Positions 57,046 to 64,000 of a stretch of 64,000 bases of DNA are shown piece after piece. The notes beneath the pieces are model-generated. The model was not told the DNA's origin. It searched no databases and saw only the letters and a list, made by a program, of their open reading frames with translations. The stretch's first letter is position 1. Each line of letters opens with the position of its first letter. Position numbers and translations under genes: made by a program. The stretch comes from Marinicella sediminis (GTDB lineage Bacteria; Pseudomonadota; Gammaproteobacteria; Xanthomonadales; Marinicellaceae), in NCBI RefSeq assembly GCF_002000055.1, contig NZ_MVBD01000002.1:434001-498000 (forward strand). The letters run 5' to 3'.

Positions 57046-57082
57046 AAAACCCGTGATGACTTTGCAGAGTTGAGCGGGTTTT
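57046..57082 (-). terminator. Hairpin between alpA and the next gene
   Basis: AAAACCCG and CGGGTTTT form an 8 bp stem with a 21-base loop; T-rich on both strands. It lies just downstream of alpA and could end its transcript. Confidence 0.5.
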
Positions 57083-57108
57083 TTATTGGGTTATTAAAAA
57101 TAACAGCT

Positions 57109-57318
57109 TTAAGAACTTGCTGATTCATTAACTACCTCCTCAGACTGTTCTTCCATCCATTTGTTAATCTCGGATAGTTTCCAGACTGCTGCTCTTGAAT
57201 TCCCAAGTTTAAAATTACTTGGAAATTCTCCGGCTTGAATCTTGGCAAATATCCATGATTTGGACATGGGAACTATCTGTAGTAGTTGTTCTAATCTGAT
57301 AAATTTCTCTTGTGTCAT
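57109..57318 (-). CDS. AlpA-family transcriptional regulator
   Basis: 69 residues, MerR-like helix-turn-helix: EKFIRLEQLLQIVPMSKSWIF (cut for length) then AKIQAGEFPSNFKLG and AAVWKLSEINKWMEEQ, the classic AlpA/phage-excisionase-activator pattern. AlpA proteins switch on integrase or excision genes in P4-like elements. Its upstream region (57319-57462) holds short AT-rich inverted repeats that may be binding sites. Confidence 0.9.
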   Translation of the reverse strand: MTQEKFIRLEQLLQIVPMSKSWIFAKIQAGEFPSNFKLGNSRAAVWKLSEINKWMEEQSEEVVNESASS

Positions 57319-57435
57319 ATAACATCTCCAGTTAATAAATAAATTAATTAATGTATGGATATAAGTTTTATTACATCCATGTGGAATATGTTAATGATAT
57401 GGAATTTATATTCTGGTGGATTTCTTAATGCGTCA

Positions 57436-57464
57436 AAATCCACCATTTCGAGAATGGTGGATTT
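57436..57464 (-). terminator. Hairpin at the end of the DUF6499-like gene
   Basis: An 11 bp perfect stem (AAATCCACCAT / ATGGTGGATTT) with a 7-base loop overlaps the stop codon of the gene and is followed by TTTTGA on the minus strand. Confidence 0.6.
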
Positions 57465-58302
57465 AGGTTGGATTTCCGACAAGGGCTTTCCAGCCCTCTT
57501 CAATCATTTTTACAGTCTGGTCATAGGCGTCCTTCCAGTAATTATTTTCATCGTCGGTCAAGGTTTGAGAGTCTGGTATTTGTGATCCTGTGTAACAATA
57601 AACTAAGTACTTTTTAATGATCTCTGATTTTTTCATTCCTTTTCTTTTTAAATCAAAACATCCAAGTCCCATGGCCCATGTGTCAAATTTATGATATTTG
57701 ACTCTTGGTTTTAATATACCTTTTGCAGTTCTAATTTTTGAAATTTGGGTTTTAACTTCGTCTAGGATTTTTTTAATGGGCATTTCAGCATTTATTAATA
57801 TGGAACTGGTTGTACGAGTTAGCTTTCTAACATTATCTCGATATTTTTCAAGAGATTCTTTATCTGGAAAATATGTAAGCCCAGTCTTACTGTAGTTATG
57901 GTATCCCATGTAATACTCTTTTTTGGGGTTGGCTTCCGTTGTTCTGATATATGATTCAAATATTGTTTGAGGATGCTCATCTTTCTCCTCATCAGGAATA
58001 AATATTCCTCCAGCTTCTTCAAAGTAATGATTCTTCAAATCATTTAAATATTTATGTGGCATCCAACTAGTAAATACACCATTTCTCCATTCTAGTTTTA
58101 TACCTGGATTTCCATTCTTGTAGGTTATTCCACCTGTTGATTCAACAAGGTATTCCTTATTAAAGCCCTCATTTCTTTTGAGAAACTCCATAGCCCAGAT
58201 GCTTAAATCTTTTTCTTCACTTAATCTTATGTAGTGGTTGTAATCAAACCATTCCGGCAAACCTTTTACGTCACTTAAGTTTTTAGGTTTAAAAATTTTC
58301 AT
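57463..58302 (-). CDS. Unknown protein with DUF6499-like N-terminus
   Basis: 279 residues. The start PEWFDYNHYIRL...DLSIWAMEFLKRNEGF resembles the small 'W-x-x-E-F-L-x-R-N' domain (DUF6499) found on integrative elements, often with DUF2285. The C-terminal half is basic and helical (KYHKFDTWAMGLGCFDLKRK). Its ATG overlaps the integrase stop by four bases, so both are made together. Perhaps a regulator or excision helper (inference). Confidence 0.65.
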   Translation of the reverse strand: MKIFKPKNLSDVKGLPEWFDYNHYIRLSEEKDLSIWAMEFLKRNEGFNKEYLVESTGGITYKNGNPGIKLEWRNGVFTSWMPHKYLNDLKNHYFEEAGGIFIPDEEKDEHPQTIFESYIRTTEANPKKEYYMGYHNYSKTGLTYFPDKESLEKYRDNVRKLTRTTSSILINAEMPIKKILDEVKTQISKIRTAKGILKPRVKYHKFDTWAMGLGCFDLKRKGMKKSEIIKKYLVYCYTGSQIPDSQTLTDDENNYWKDAYDQTVKMIEEGWKALVGNPT

Positions 58303-59633
58303 CTTTCACTGTAACTTTCATAATTAAAAGACTCATAAAATTCATCAAAGGCTATTCTTTCCCCATCAACATAATCTGCATACCATTGCATCAAAGCAGT
58401 TCTTTGAGGTAGGTATTCGCTTCTGTTGTAGGCACTGCGTATTTTGTTGCTGGGTGCATGGGCTAATTGTCGTTCAATCACATCAGGATTGATTTGAGCT
58501 TCATTAGCCACTGTTGAGAATGTTGACCTCAGTCCATGACAAGTTGTTTTTTGCCACAGTCCAATATTCTTCAGCATAACCAGTAGGGCATTTTCACTGA
58601 TGGGCTGTTTATGTGGTTTATGGGCGCTGGCAAAGAGGTAAGGAAAATCTCCGTTGATTGATTTTAGCTCTTCGAGAATGGTCATTACTTGATTTGAAAT
58701 TGGTACAACCAAGGCTTTATCTCGTTTCATCCTTTCACGAGGCACTATCCAAACTCTTTTATCCCAATCGATTTCTTCCCAAGTGGCAAACCTTAACTCG
58801 CTCATTCTTACAAAGGTGTAAACCAGCATCTTCAAAGCCAGTTTTGTGGTGGTGAATCCAGTGTAGTTTTCAATGCCATCCATAAGAATAGGTAAATCAT
58901 TACTGCTAAGGGCTCTGAGGTTTCTGACTTTTTCTTTTTTAAATGATGTACTCTTGATATCAGATGCAGGATTGCTGAAGATTACAGTACCGCCATAGGT
59001 ATCAATGACATACCAAAATATACTTTCGACTCGCTGCCTTACTTTTCTGAGTGCTGTTAATGGAGGGTTTTTTCTGCTTTCAATTCCCTTGAATATTTCC
59101 ATCAAATCAAATCTTGTGATGTCACTGATCGGTTTATGACCAACTTTAGGAAAGATAAAGCGATCAAGTGAACTCATAACTTCATGTCTGTGGCGTTCGC
59201 TCCATTCTGGACATTTAGTTTCATGCCATTCCTTGGCCATTTTCTCAAAGGTGAATTTTTCTAGGTGGCTTCTTTCTTCAGCTTCTTTTTGTTCTTTTGT
59301 TTTTTGTGCTTCGATTTCTTGAGCTTGTTCTAGTTCAATTCTTTTTTTCTCTTCAAACGGATCAATCCCCTTATCCAGTAATTCACATGTTTCCAGATAT
59401 TTGATTCTTGCGTCTTTCAGTGAGACTTTTGGATATTGGCCATAAGAGGAAACTTTTCTTTTTCCATTGATGCGGTATTGGTGTTGCCAGAGTTTTGAAC
59501 CGTTCTTTCTAACCAACACATAAAAGCCGACATCAACTGTAAATTTATACTGTTTAGGCTCACCTTTTTTATCGCCATCTTCGTAATATTTAATTTTGAG
59601 ACTTTTTATTGTTGTGTCTTTGATTATCGCCAC
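58299..59633 (-). CDS. Tyrosine recombinase, P4-type integrase
   Basis: 444 residues. An N-terminal DUF4102-like arm-binding domain (FYVLVRKNGSKLWQHQYR, YPKVSLKDARIKYLE), a central core-binding domain and a catalytic domain with Arg in FVRMSELRFATW (about 278), CHGLRSTFSTVA (His/Arg, about 366), QLAHAP and nucleophile Tyr in KIRSAYNRSEYL (about 400). All key residues are present, so it should be active. It starts at GTG; the region before it carries three arm-type sites. It would have inserted the element at ssrA. Confidence 0.94.
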   Translation of the reverse strand: MAIIKDTTIKSLKIKYYEDGDKKGEPKQYKFTVDVGFYVLVRKNGSKLWQHQYRINGKRKVSSYGQYPKVSLKDARIKYLETCELLDKGIDPFEEKKRIELEQAQEIEAQKTKEQKEAEERSHLEKFTFEKMAKEWHETKCPEWSERHRHEVMSSLDRFIFPKVGHKPISDITRFDLMEIFKGIESRKNPPLTALRKVRQRVESIFWYVIDTYGGTVIFSNPASDIKSTSFKKEKVRNLRALSSNDLPILMDGIENYTGFTTTKLALKMLVYTFVRMSELRFATWEEIDWDKRVWIVPRERMKRDKALVVPISNQVMTILEELKSINGDFPYLFASAHKPHKQPISENALLVMLKNIGLWQKTTCHGLRSTFSTVANEAQINPDVIERQLAHAPSNKIRSAYNRSEYLPQRTALMQWYADYVDGERIAFDEFYESFNYESYSER

Positions 59634-59634
59634 G

Positions 59635-59674
59635 TTACCACCACTAAATGTTCGTTACCACCAGCGTTACCACC
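59635..59674. repeat. Probable integrase arm-type sites, integrase end
   Basis: Three TTACCACC motifs at 59635-59642, 59655-59662 and 59667-59674. On the minus strand the first reads GGTGGTAA and directly precedes the integrase GTG, so binding there could block its translation start region or promoter. Confidence 0.6.
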
Positions 59675-59788
59675 AATAACAGTGTTTCTAGCTGGATTCC
59701 TGTGGACGTAAGTATATCATGTTTTGATTTAAACCTGTTGGTATGTATGGGTTTGGTGGAAGTTAAGATACGTCCTTGTACCTTGATA

Positions 59789-59802
59789 TGGTGGAGACGG
59801 CG
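59789..59802. repeat. Attachment core at the ssrA 3' end
   Basis: TGGTGGAGACGGCG is the complement of the last 14 bases of tmRNA including CCA. It matches 47854-47867 at 13 of 14 positions. The intact ssrA end was preserved by the insertion. Confidence 0.55.
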
Positions 59803-60141
59803 GGAATCGAACCCGCGTCCGCAAGTCCTCCGCTTGGAGCTCTACATGCTTAGTTTTGGCTTTTAATCTTATGCCGGCAACTCCGCCAATCAGGATTTAC
59901 CGACACCAGAATAGATTTAATTTAACTTGATGCGTCTAGACAGCACATCAAGCGATCTTGCTGGTTATGACGGACAGTTCACGAACGCAAGAAATCGCGA
60001 GTGCCCGTTAGCAATTAAGCTGCTAAAGCGTAGTTATCGTCGTTTGCAACTATAACTTTGAAATTGAGTTTTACGAGGTGAATTTCACCCTCGGCATGCA
60101 CCCACAAGTTTCGTTACCCACGTCGAAGCCAGGTCGTCCCC
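59789..60141 (-). ncRNA. ssrA: Transfer-messenger RNA (tmRNA)
   Basis: 353 bases. The 5' end reads GGGGACGACCTGGCTTCGAC and the 3' end GGTTCGATTCCCGCC...CCACCA, forming the tRNA-Ala-like domain with encoded CCA and an intact T-loop. The tag frame (60015-60047) encodes ANDDNYALAA then TAA, one residue different from E. coli ANDENYALAA. It rescues stalled ribosomes and tags unfinished proteins for proteolysis. Its 3' end is the integration target of the adjacent element. SmpB is not in the window. Confidence 0.97.
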
Positions 60142-60156
60142 TTGTTTGGTCCTTAA

Positions 60157-60184
60157 AATATATGGGTTTAATCATCTATTTCAA
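60157..60184 (-). promoter_or_regulatory. ssrA promoter
   Basis: On the minus strand TTGAAA (60179-60184) and TATATT (60157-60162) are separated by 16 bases, placing the start a few bases before the mature tmRNA 5' end. Confidence 0.65.
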
Positions 60185-60573
60185 TGGCGCCATTGTATCA
60201 CCTTAAAGATGAATGACAACTGAAACAGCCGATCCATGGTTGTACCTGCTTCCACAGAAGGACCCAAAATACCACATAACAGCCTTTTTACGCGGTGGTG
60301 GAGACATTAATAAAACATTAAACCACTCACGGTCTGTTAAAAAATCGGTAAAACACACATTCCAAAAGACTTTACCAAGTCGGTTTATATAATTGAAATC
60401 AATGGATTTTTTTTATTTTTTACCAATTTTGACCAGCGCAGTTCAACCACCAAAGCCTGATGGTCGATACACTGGTCACCGCTTCATCAACATCAGATGT
60501 TCACACAAACCAACGATGGATGAACACATTATAAAACAACACTTTTTTATTTTTACCAAAAGAGGAGAACCAC
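60185..60573. other. Intergenic stretch between ssrA and the small exported gene
   Basis: No supported gene. It holds the outer part of the ssrA promoter and, near 60400-60573, the leader of the next gene, ending in an AGAGGAG ribosome-binding site. A TGGTGGAGAC at 60297-60306 happens to repeat part of the ssrA end on the far side of the gene. Confidence 0.5.
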
Positions 60574-60882
60574 ATGAAAATCAATGGCAAAACCATTTTA
60601 TTTACTTTCAGCCTGCTGTTGGGTGCCGCATCTGCGCAGGCCGCCTGTACTGGTTGTACCGCAGTGGGTGTCGGCCGCGATGATGATTTTGATGACCCAT
60701 CTGCCACCTACAGTGCAGAGGTCAGTTACATCACCTGGTACACCAATGAAAATGGCCAACACACCCATCGGGTTAATTTCCTGACCCTCACTGGCAGCAC
60801 CATGGCATATTGTCAGCAACAGCTCAATGCAGTCCTGGCCAGCCCTGGTGTGAGTGTGGTTCAATTCTGTCAAAAAGACTGA
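60574..60882 (+). CDS. Small exported unknown protein
   Basis: 102 residues. A strong Shine-Dalgarno AGAGGAG and a clear signal peptide (ILFTFSLLLGAASAQA). The mature part begins with ACTGCTAVGVGRDDDFDD and has further cysteines, so disulfides are likely. No family recognised. Followed by a strong hairpin. Confidence 0.7.
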   Translation: MKINGKTILFTFSLLLGAASAQAACTGCTAVGVGRDDDFDDPSATYSAEVSYITWYTNENGQHTHRVNFLTLTGSTMAYCQQQLNAVLASPGVSVVQFCQKD

Positions 60883-60897
60883 TCACCGGCCCTTCAC

Positions 60898-60933
60898 CAT
60901 CAACACCTGGCCTGGCTTTGCCAGGTGTTGATG
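60898..60933 (+). terminator. Hairpin after the small exported gene
   Basis: A 14 bp perfect stem (CATCAACACCTGGC / GCCAGGTGTTGATG) with an 8-base loop, but no T-run follows. Confidence 0.6.
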
Positions 60934-60990
60934 ATAAAAAAACACCTTTGACCTATTGATTTATGTCAGACAGCTCTTAGAATAGCCAAT

Positions 60991-61260
60991 ATGAGCAATC
61001 GTCTGACCCACACTTTCATCGTTGTCTTCCTGTTGGCACTGAGTGCCAATATGGTGCATACGATTTCAGTGCATGAACAAGGCGTTTGTGACATCTGCTT
61101 GCACATCCAGTCATCTGATGACAGCGATGTGGCTGCGGAACTCTTCACCAGTAACCATTGGCCATCGACTCAACATGGTCCGGTCGTTGTTACCCAACCC
61201 CTCGTTCATCAAACAGTCCCGTTGCAACAAGCGCCACGTGGACCACCCGTATTCAGTTAA
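60991..61260 (+). CDS. Small exported protein upstream of the TonB receptor (DUF2946-like)
   Basis: 89 residues with a signal sequence (FIVVFLLALSANMVHT) and a short H/C motif (SVHEQGVCDICLHIQ) similar to small proteins often encoded beside metal-related TonB receptors. It lies 96 bp before the receptor gene. It may bind a metal; this is inference. Confidence 0.6.
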   Translation: MSNRLTHTFIVVFLLALSANMVHTISVHEQGVCDICLHIQSSDDSDVAAELFTSNHWPSTQHGPVVVTQPLVHQTVPLQQAPRGPPVFS

Positions 61261-61356
61261 ATCACCCCTTTACATAACAAAACAGCCCTGGTCTTTGACC
61301 GTGGGCGTACATCATCACACCTGAGACATGAGTCTCTGATTTAACGAGAATGAATC

Positions 61357-63672
61357 ATGAAAATATATTCACTGCTGCTGTTGTTGTGCAGCACATCCGT
61401 CTGGGCACAATCTGCTGAGTTGACGGGCACCCTGACCAACAACAAAAACGAACGCATCAGCCAAGCCAAAGTCCGGATACACGAATCCGGCCAATCCGCA
61501 ATTTCTGACAATGAAGGTCAGTTTCGGTTTGCCGACCTGCCCCTGGGCGAGTATGAAATTGACATCGAAATTTCCAACAGCAAGCATTACAACACCGTGA
61601 TAGATCATACAGGCGATGCCCTGGTGGTCAATGTGGATCTGCTTAAACTGGATGACCTGGTGGTCTCTGCCAACCCTTTGGAACACAGCCAATTGAAAAT
61701 GACCACACCAGTGGCCATCCTCAGTGAGGAAGACCTGGTCATGGATCGTGGCCTGTCACTGGACCAAACCCTGAATAACATCAGTGGCGTTAACTCCGGC
61801 AGTTTTGGAGCAGGTTCAGGGCAAATCGTAATCCGCGGCCAACAAGGCCCACGGGTAATGGTACTCACCAACAACATCACCAATCAAGACGCAGCTTCTG
61901 TATCTCCTGATCACTGGATCTCTTCAGAGCCCTTATTGGCCAAACAAATCGAAGTTCTTAAAGGCCCCGCAACCCTGCTCTACGGCGGTGGTGCCGTTGG
62001 CGGTCTGGTAAATGTCATCGATGAGACCATACCCACTCAACCGATTGATGGTCTGAATGGTGGTCTGGAAGGCCGCTTTTCTGACAGTGCGTTGGGTGAA
62101 CAGGCGGGTGTGTTGTCGCTGAACTATGGGTTCAATGACCGAGTGGCCGGCCATTTCAGTTATTTCGACTCACAAACTGATGACTATGAAATCCCCGGCA
62201 ATGCTGAATCTGAAATCCTGCACGAAGCCGAAGGCCATGATGAAGACGAAGAAGAGGAAGAAGAAGGCATGGGTTTGCTGGAAAATTCTTCGGTCAATTC
62301 CAGTGGTGTGAATGTCGGCCTGACCGTGTTCAATCAACAAGGTTACTGGGGGGTTTCATTTTCTGACTTCGATCGCAACTATGGCATTCCAGGCCATGAG
62401 CACGGCCATGAAGAAGAGCACGATGATCATGATGACGATCATGGCGATGAGCATGGCGACGAGCATGATGAAGAGGAAGAAGAAATTGTGCGCATCGATC
62501 TGGACAAACAAGTGTTTAACCTGAAAGGCCTGCACCGCTTTGCCAACAACAATTACTTCACTCAATTCAGAACCCATTACTCCAATACAGATTACCAGCA
62601 CATTGAACTGGAAGGTGATGAAATTGGCACTGTTTTTGATAATCAGGCTGACGAATTCCGTTTCGAACTGACGCACAGCCAACGGGCCGGTTTTGAAGGC
62701 GTGTGGGGATTACAGTGGTCGAACCGTGATTTCTCGGCCATCGGCGAAGAAGCGTACATCCTGCCATCAGAAACCCGCATCTGGAGTCTGTTCCTGATTG
62801 AAGAACGTGACTTTGATGGCTGGCACGGTGAGTTTGGTTTTCGCTATGATGATCAGACAGTTGACACTGCACTGTTCAATGACATCACCGATTCAGCCTT
62901 CAGTGTCTCACTGGGCGCCACTTTTGATCTGAATGAGCATTGGACCTTGCCGGTTAATCTGTCATCAGCCCAACGCCTGCCCACCGCAGAAGAGTACTTC
63001 TCAAACCAATCCGGCATTGATGAGCTGATTCCTCACCTGGCCACCTCAACCATCGAAATTGGTAACCCGGACCTGGTTCACGAAACCGCCAATAATCTGG
63101 ACATCGGGTTGCGCTACCGAAACGAAGGTTTCAGTTTCAATCTGTCGGTGTTCTACAACCAGATTGATGACTACATCTTTTTGCGTGACACCGGTCTGGA
63201 AGAGGAAGAAACGCCGATCTTTGAATACGTGCAGCAGAACAGTACCTTCACCGGTTTTGAAACTGATCTGGGCTATCAGTTTGATGACTCATGGAACAAC
63301 CAATGGTCATTTCGTTTGTTTGCTGACATGACCGAAGCCGAGTTGAACACCGGGGACAATATTCCCCGCATTCCTGCTGAGCGATATGGCGTCAACATCA
63401 ATTGGTTGCGTGGGCCCTGGTCAGTTTCTCTGGATCACACCCATGTGGCCAGACAAAACTCCATTGCAGAATTTGAGCTGCCCACTGAGGGCTATGACCT
63501 GCTGGACCTGAGTCTGAACTGGGTTCACTATTCAGATCAGTTCGAAACCCTGGTATTCATCAAAGGCGCCAATTTGCTGGATGAGGAAATCCGTGACCAC
63601 GCCTCATTCATCAAGGACATCGCCCCCAGACCAGGCCGCAGCATTTCTGCGGGCTTCCGTCTGACCTTCTGA
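61357..63672 (+). CDS. TonB-dependent receptor with acidic/His-rich loops (probable metal uptake)
   Basis: 771 residues. Signal peptide (LLLLCSTSVWAQSA); a carboxypeptidase-regulatory-like N-terminal domain (about 22-95); TonB plug (about 105-215, with GSGQIVIRGQQGPRV and VLKGPATLLYGGGAVGG); then a beta barrel ending ...SISAGFRLTF with terminal Phe. Two loops, residues about 289-304 and 348-376, are runs of His, Asp and Glu (for example EHDDHDDDHGDEHGDEH), like those of ZnuD-type zinc receptors. So it probably takes up zinc or another divalent metal. No Zur or Fur box was recognised upstream. Confidence 0.92.
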   Translation: MKIYSLLLLLCSTSVWAQSAELTGTLTNNKNERISQAKVRIHESGQSAISDNEGQFRFADLPLGEYEIDIEISNSKHYNTVIDHTGDALVVNVDLLKLDDLVVSANPLEHSQLKMTTPVAILSEEDLVMDRGLSLDQTLNNISGVNSGSFGAGSGQIVIRGQQGPRVMVLTNNITNQDAASVSPDHWISSEPLLAKQIEVLKGPATLLYGGGAVGGLVNVIDETIPTQPIDGLNGGLEGRFSDSALGEQAGVLSLNYGFNDRVAGHFSYFDSQTDDYEIPGNAESEILHEAEGHDEDEEEEEEGMGLLENSSVNSSGVNVGLTVFNQQGYWGVSFSDFDRNYGIPGHEHGHEEEHDDHDDDHGDEHGDEHDEEEEEIVRIDLDKQVFNLKGLHRFANNNYFTQFRTHYSNTDYQHIELEGDEIGTVFDNQADEFRFELTHSQRAGFEGVWGLQWSNRDFSAIGEEAYILPSETRIWSLFLIEERDFDGWHGEFGFRYDDQTVDTALFNDITDSAFSVSLGATFDLNEHWTLPVNLSSAQRLPTAEEYFSNQSGIDELIPHLATSTIEIGNPDLVHETANNLDIGLRYRNEGFSFNLSVFYNQIDDYIFLRDTGLEEEETPIFEYVQQNSTFTGFETDLGYQFDDSWNNQWSFRLFADMTEAELNTGDNIPRIPAERYGVNINWLRGPWSVSLDHTHVARQNSIAEFELPTEGYDLLDLSLNWVHYSDQFETLVFIKGANLLDEEIRDHASFIKDIAPRPGRSISAGFRLTF

Positions 63673-63679
63673 TTAATCC

Positions 63680-63713
63680 TTACTCAGGCTGGTTTCACCA
63701 CCAGCCTGAGTAA
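63680..63713. terminator. Hairpin between convergent genes
   Basis: A 14 bp perfect stem (TTACTCAGGCTGGT / ACCAGCCTGAGTAA) with loop TTCACC, 8 bp after the receptor stop. A pyrimidine-rich CCCTTTCTTC follows on the plus strand. Confidence 0.7.
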
Positions 63714-63727
63714 CACCCTTTCTTCAC

Positions 63728-64000
63728 TCAAAACCGGTCCCAAAAGATCAAATCCCTGGCATGACCGGATTCAATCGCACCGATATCGACCACGCCAATC
63801 TGAACCCGGCCCTGAGCCAGCACATCGGTGTCGCCAAGACTCCAGTCATTGACAAATGGTGTGGGAAACGGACACACCATGCCACACGGTGAGCGACCGG
63901 CGTTGACCAGCGGTGAATCCACATCAGGGGTGAAACTGAAGAGTCCGCTTTCAAACCGGTTGGGCAAATTAAAATTACCACTGACCACATCAGGAGCACT
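63728..64000 (-). CDS. C-terminal end of an exported beta-helix (choice-of-anchor Q type) protein
   Basis: Only the last 90 or so codons are in the window; the start lies beyond 64000. DSPLVNAGRSPCG and VVDIGAIESGH match the end of parallel beta-helix repeats in 'choice-of-anchor Q' proteins. It finishes ARDLIFWDRF, a C-terminus similar to the M14 carboxypeptidase (SDLIFIDGFNAQP). The protein is probably exported or surface-attached. Confidence 0.7.
   Translation of the reverse strand, partial: SAPDVVSGNFNLPNRFESGLFSFTPDVDSPLVNAGRSPCGMVCPFPTPFVNDWSLGDTDVLAQGRVQIGVVDIGAIESGHARDLIFWDRF

Larger units (their letters stand above)
47854..59802. mobile_element. Integrated element in ssrA carrying defence-type genes (about 12 kb)
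   Basis: Between the EIIC-EAL gene and ssrA the DNA becomes clearly more AT-rich and all genes run on the minus strand. The ssrA-proximal end carries a P4-type tyrosine integrase next to the ssrA 3' end, a classic integration site, then DUF6499-like and AlpA-like genes. A 14 bp sequence matching the ssrA 3' end (13 of 14) lies at 47854-47867, and TTACCACC motifs occur at both ends. No transfer or replication genes are recognised, so it is a non-self-mobile island or satellite. Cargo: retron-like unit, HNH nuclease, SIR2 pair. Confidence 0.8.

Noticed and set aside
60297-60306. TGGTGGAGAC beyond ssrA as a second attachment site
   Set aside because: It is only 10 bases long, lies on the far side of ssrA from the integrase, and there is no element between it and ssrA.
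60393-60683. A 96-codon plus-strand frame overlapping the small exported gene
   Set aside because: The overlapping gene in the other frame has a strong ribosome-binding site and a clean signal peptide; this frame has neither.
1-64000. CRISPR arrays, rRNA genes, ordinary tRNA genes and insertion sequences
   Set aside because: No regularly spaced short repeats, no rRNA motifs, no tRNA cloverleaf outside ssrA and no transposase were recognised on either strand.

Overview
This 64 kb window looks like chromosome from a free-living gammaproteobacterium. The evidence is gene order typical of that class: rpsT / murJ-ribF-ileS-lspA-ispH-minor pilin; yrbG-kdsD-kdsC-lptC-lptA-lptB-hpf-ptsN-rapZ; ibaG-murA; thyA-folA; and a tmRNA with an ANDDNYALAA tag. 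Many exported peptidases, and a C-terminal D-L-I-F-x-D-x-F ending on two exported proteins, suggest a proteolytic, perhaps marine lineage (Marinicella/Wenzhouxiangella-like is my guess from memory, not checked).

Layout. 1-7.3 kb: start of a minor-pilin gene, then isoprenoid, lipoprotein-processing, translation, flavin and lipid II flippase genes on the minus strand, diverging from rpsT (TTG start). 7.5-10.1 kb: an HD-GYP protein with a damaged HD motif, then thyA-folA behind a hairpin that contains the thyA ribosome-binding site. 10.1-16.3 kb: the Kdo/LPS-transport/hpf/ptsN/rapZ operon, from which rpoN is missing. 16.4-18 kb: ibaG-murA. 18-28.5 kb: an M28 peptidase facing a six-gene minus-strand run (aspartate aminotransferase, thiI, GNAT, Kelch lipoprotein, M14 carboxypeptidase, phytase-esterase-like propeller), then a MepA-like peptidase. 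28.5-45.5 kb: PadR regulator and membrane partner, uvrB, two small unknowns, a tricorn-type protease, GFA and EthD-like genes, a trypsin-like protease, a membrane-bound AraC regulator, two exported unknowns, a DJ-1/PfpI protein, AsmA and a TonB-C protein. 45.8-47.8 kb: a PTS EIIC-EAL fusion.

47.85-59.80 kb is an AT-rich integrated element inserted at the 3' end of ssrA (tmRNA). At the ssrA side it carries a P4-type tyrosine integrase, a DUF6499-like protein, an AlpA-like regulator and an unknown protein. The remaining cargo looks like a defence island: a SIR2-like NADase-type gene translationally coupled to a 937-residue helical protein, an HNH nuclease, and a retron-like unit (PRTase/winged-helix effector, a structured 245 bp non-coding stretch, retron-type reverse transcriptase). 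An 870 bp gene-free stretch upstream of the SIR2 gene holds two copies of a ~132 bp direct repeat that nothing else explains. Repeated TTACCACC sites at both ends are probable integrase arm sites; at the right end they lie just upstream of the integrase GTG start.

59.8-64 kb: ssrA with a recognisable promoter, a small exported protein, a small His/Cys-containing exported protein, a TonB-dependent receptor with acidic/His-rich loops (probably metal uptake), and the C-terminal end of an exported beta-helix protein running off the window.

Everything here comes from reading the sequence; no database search was run.
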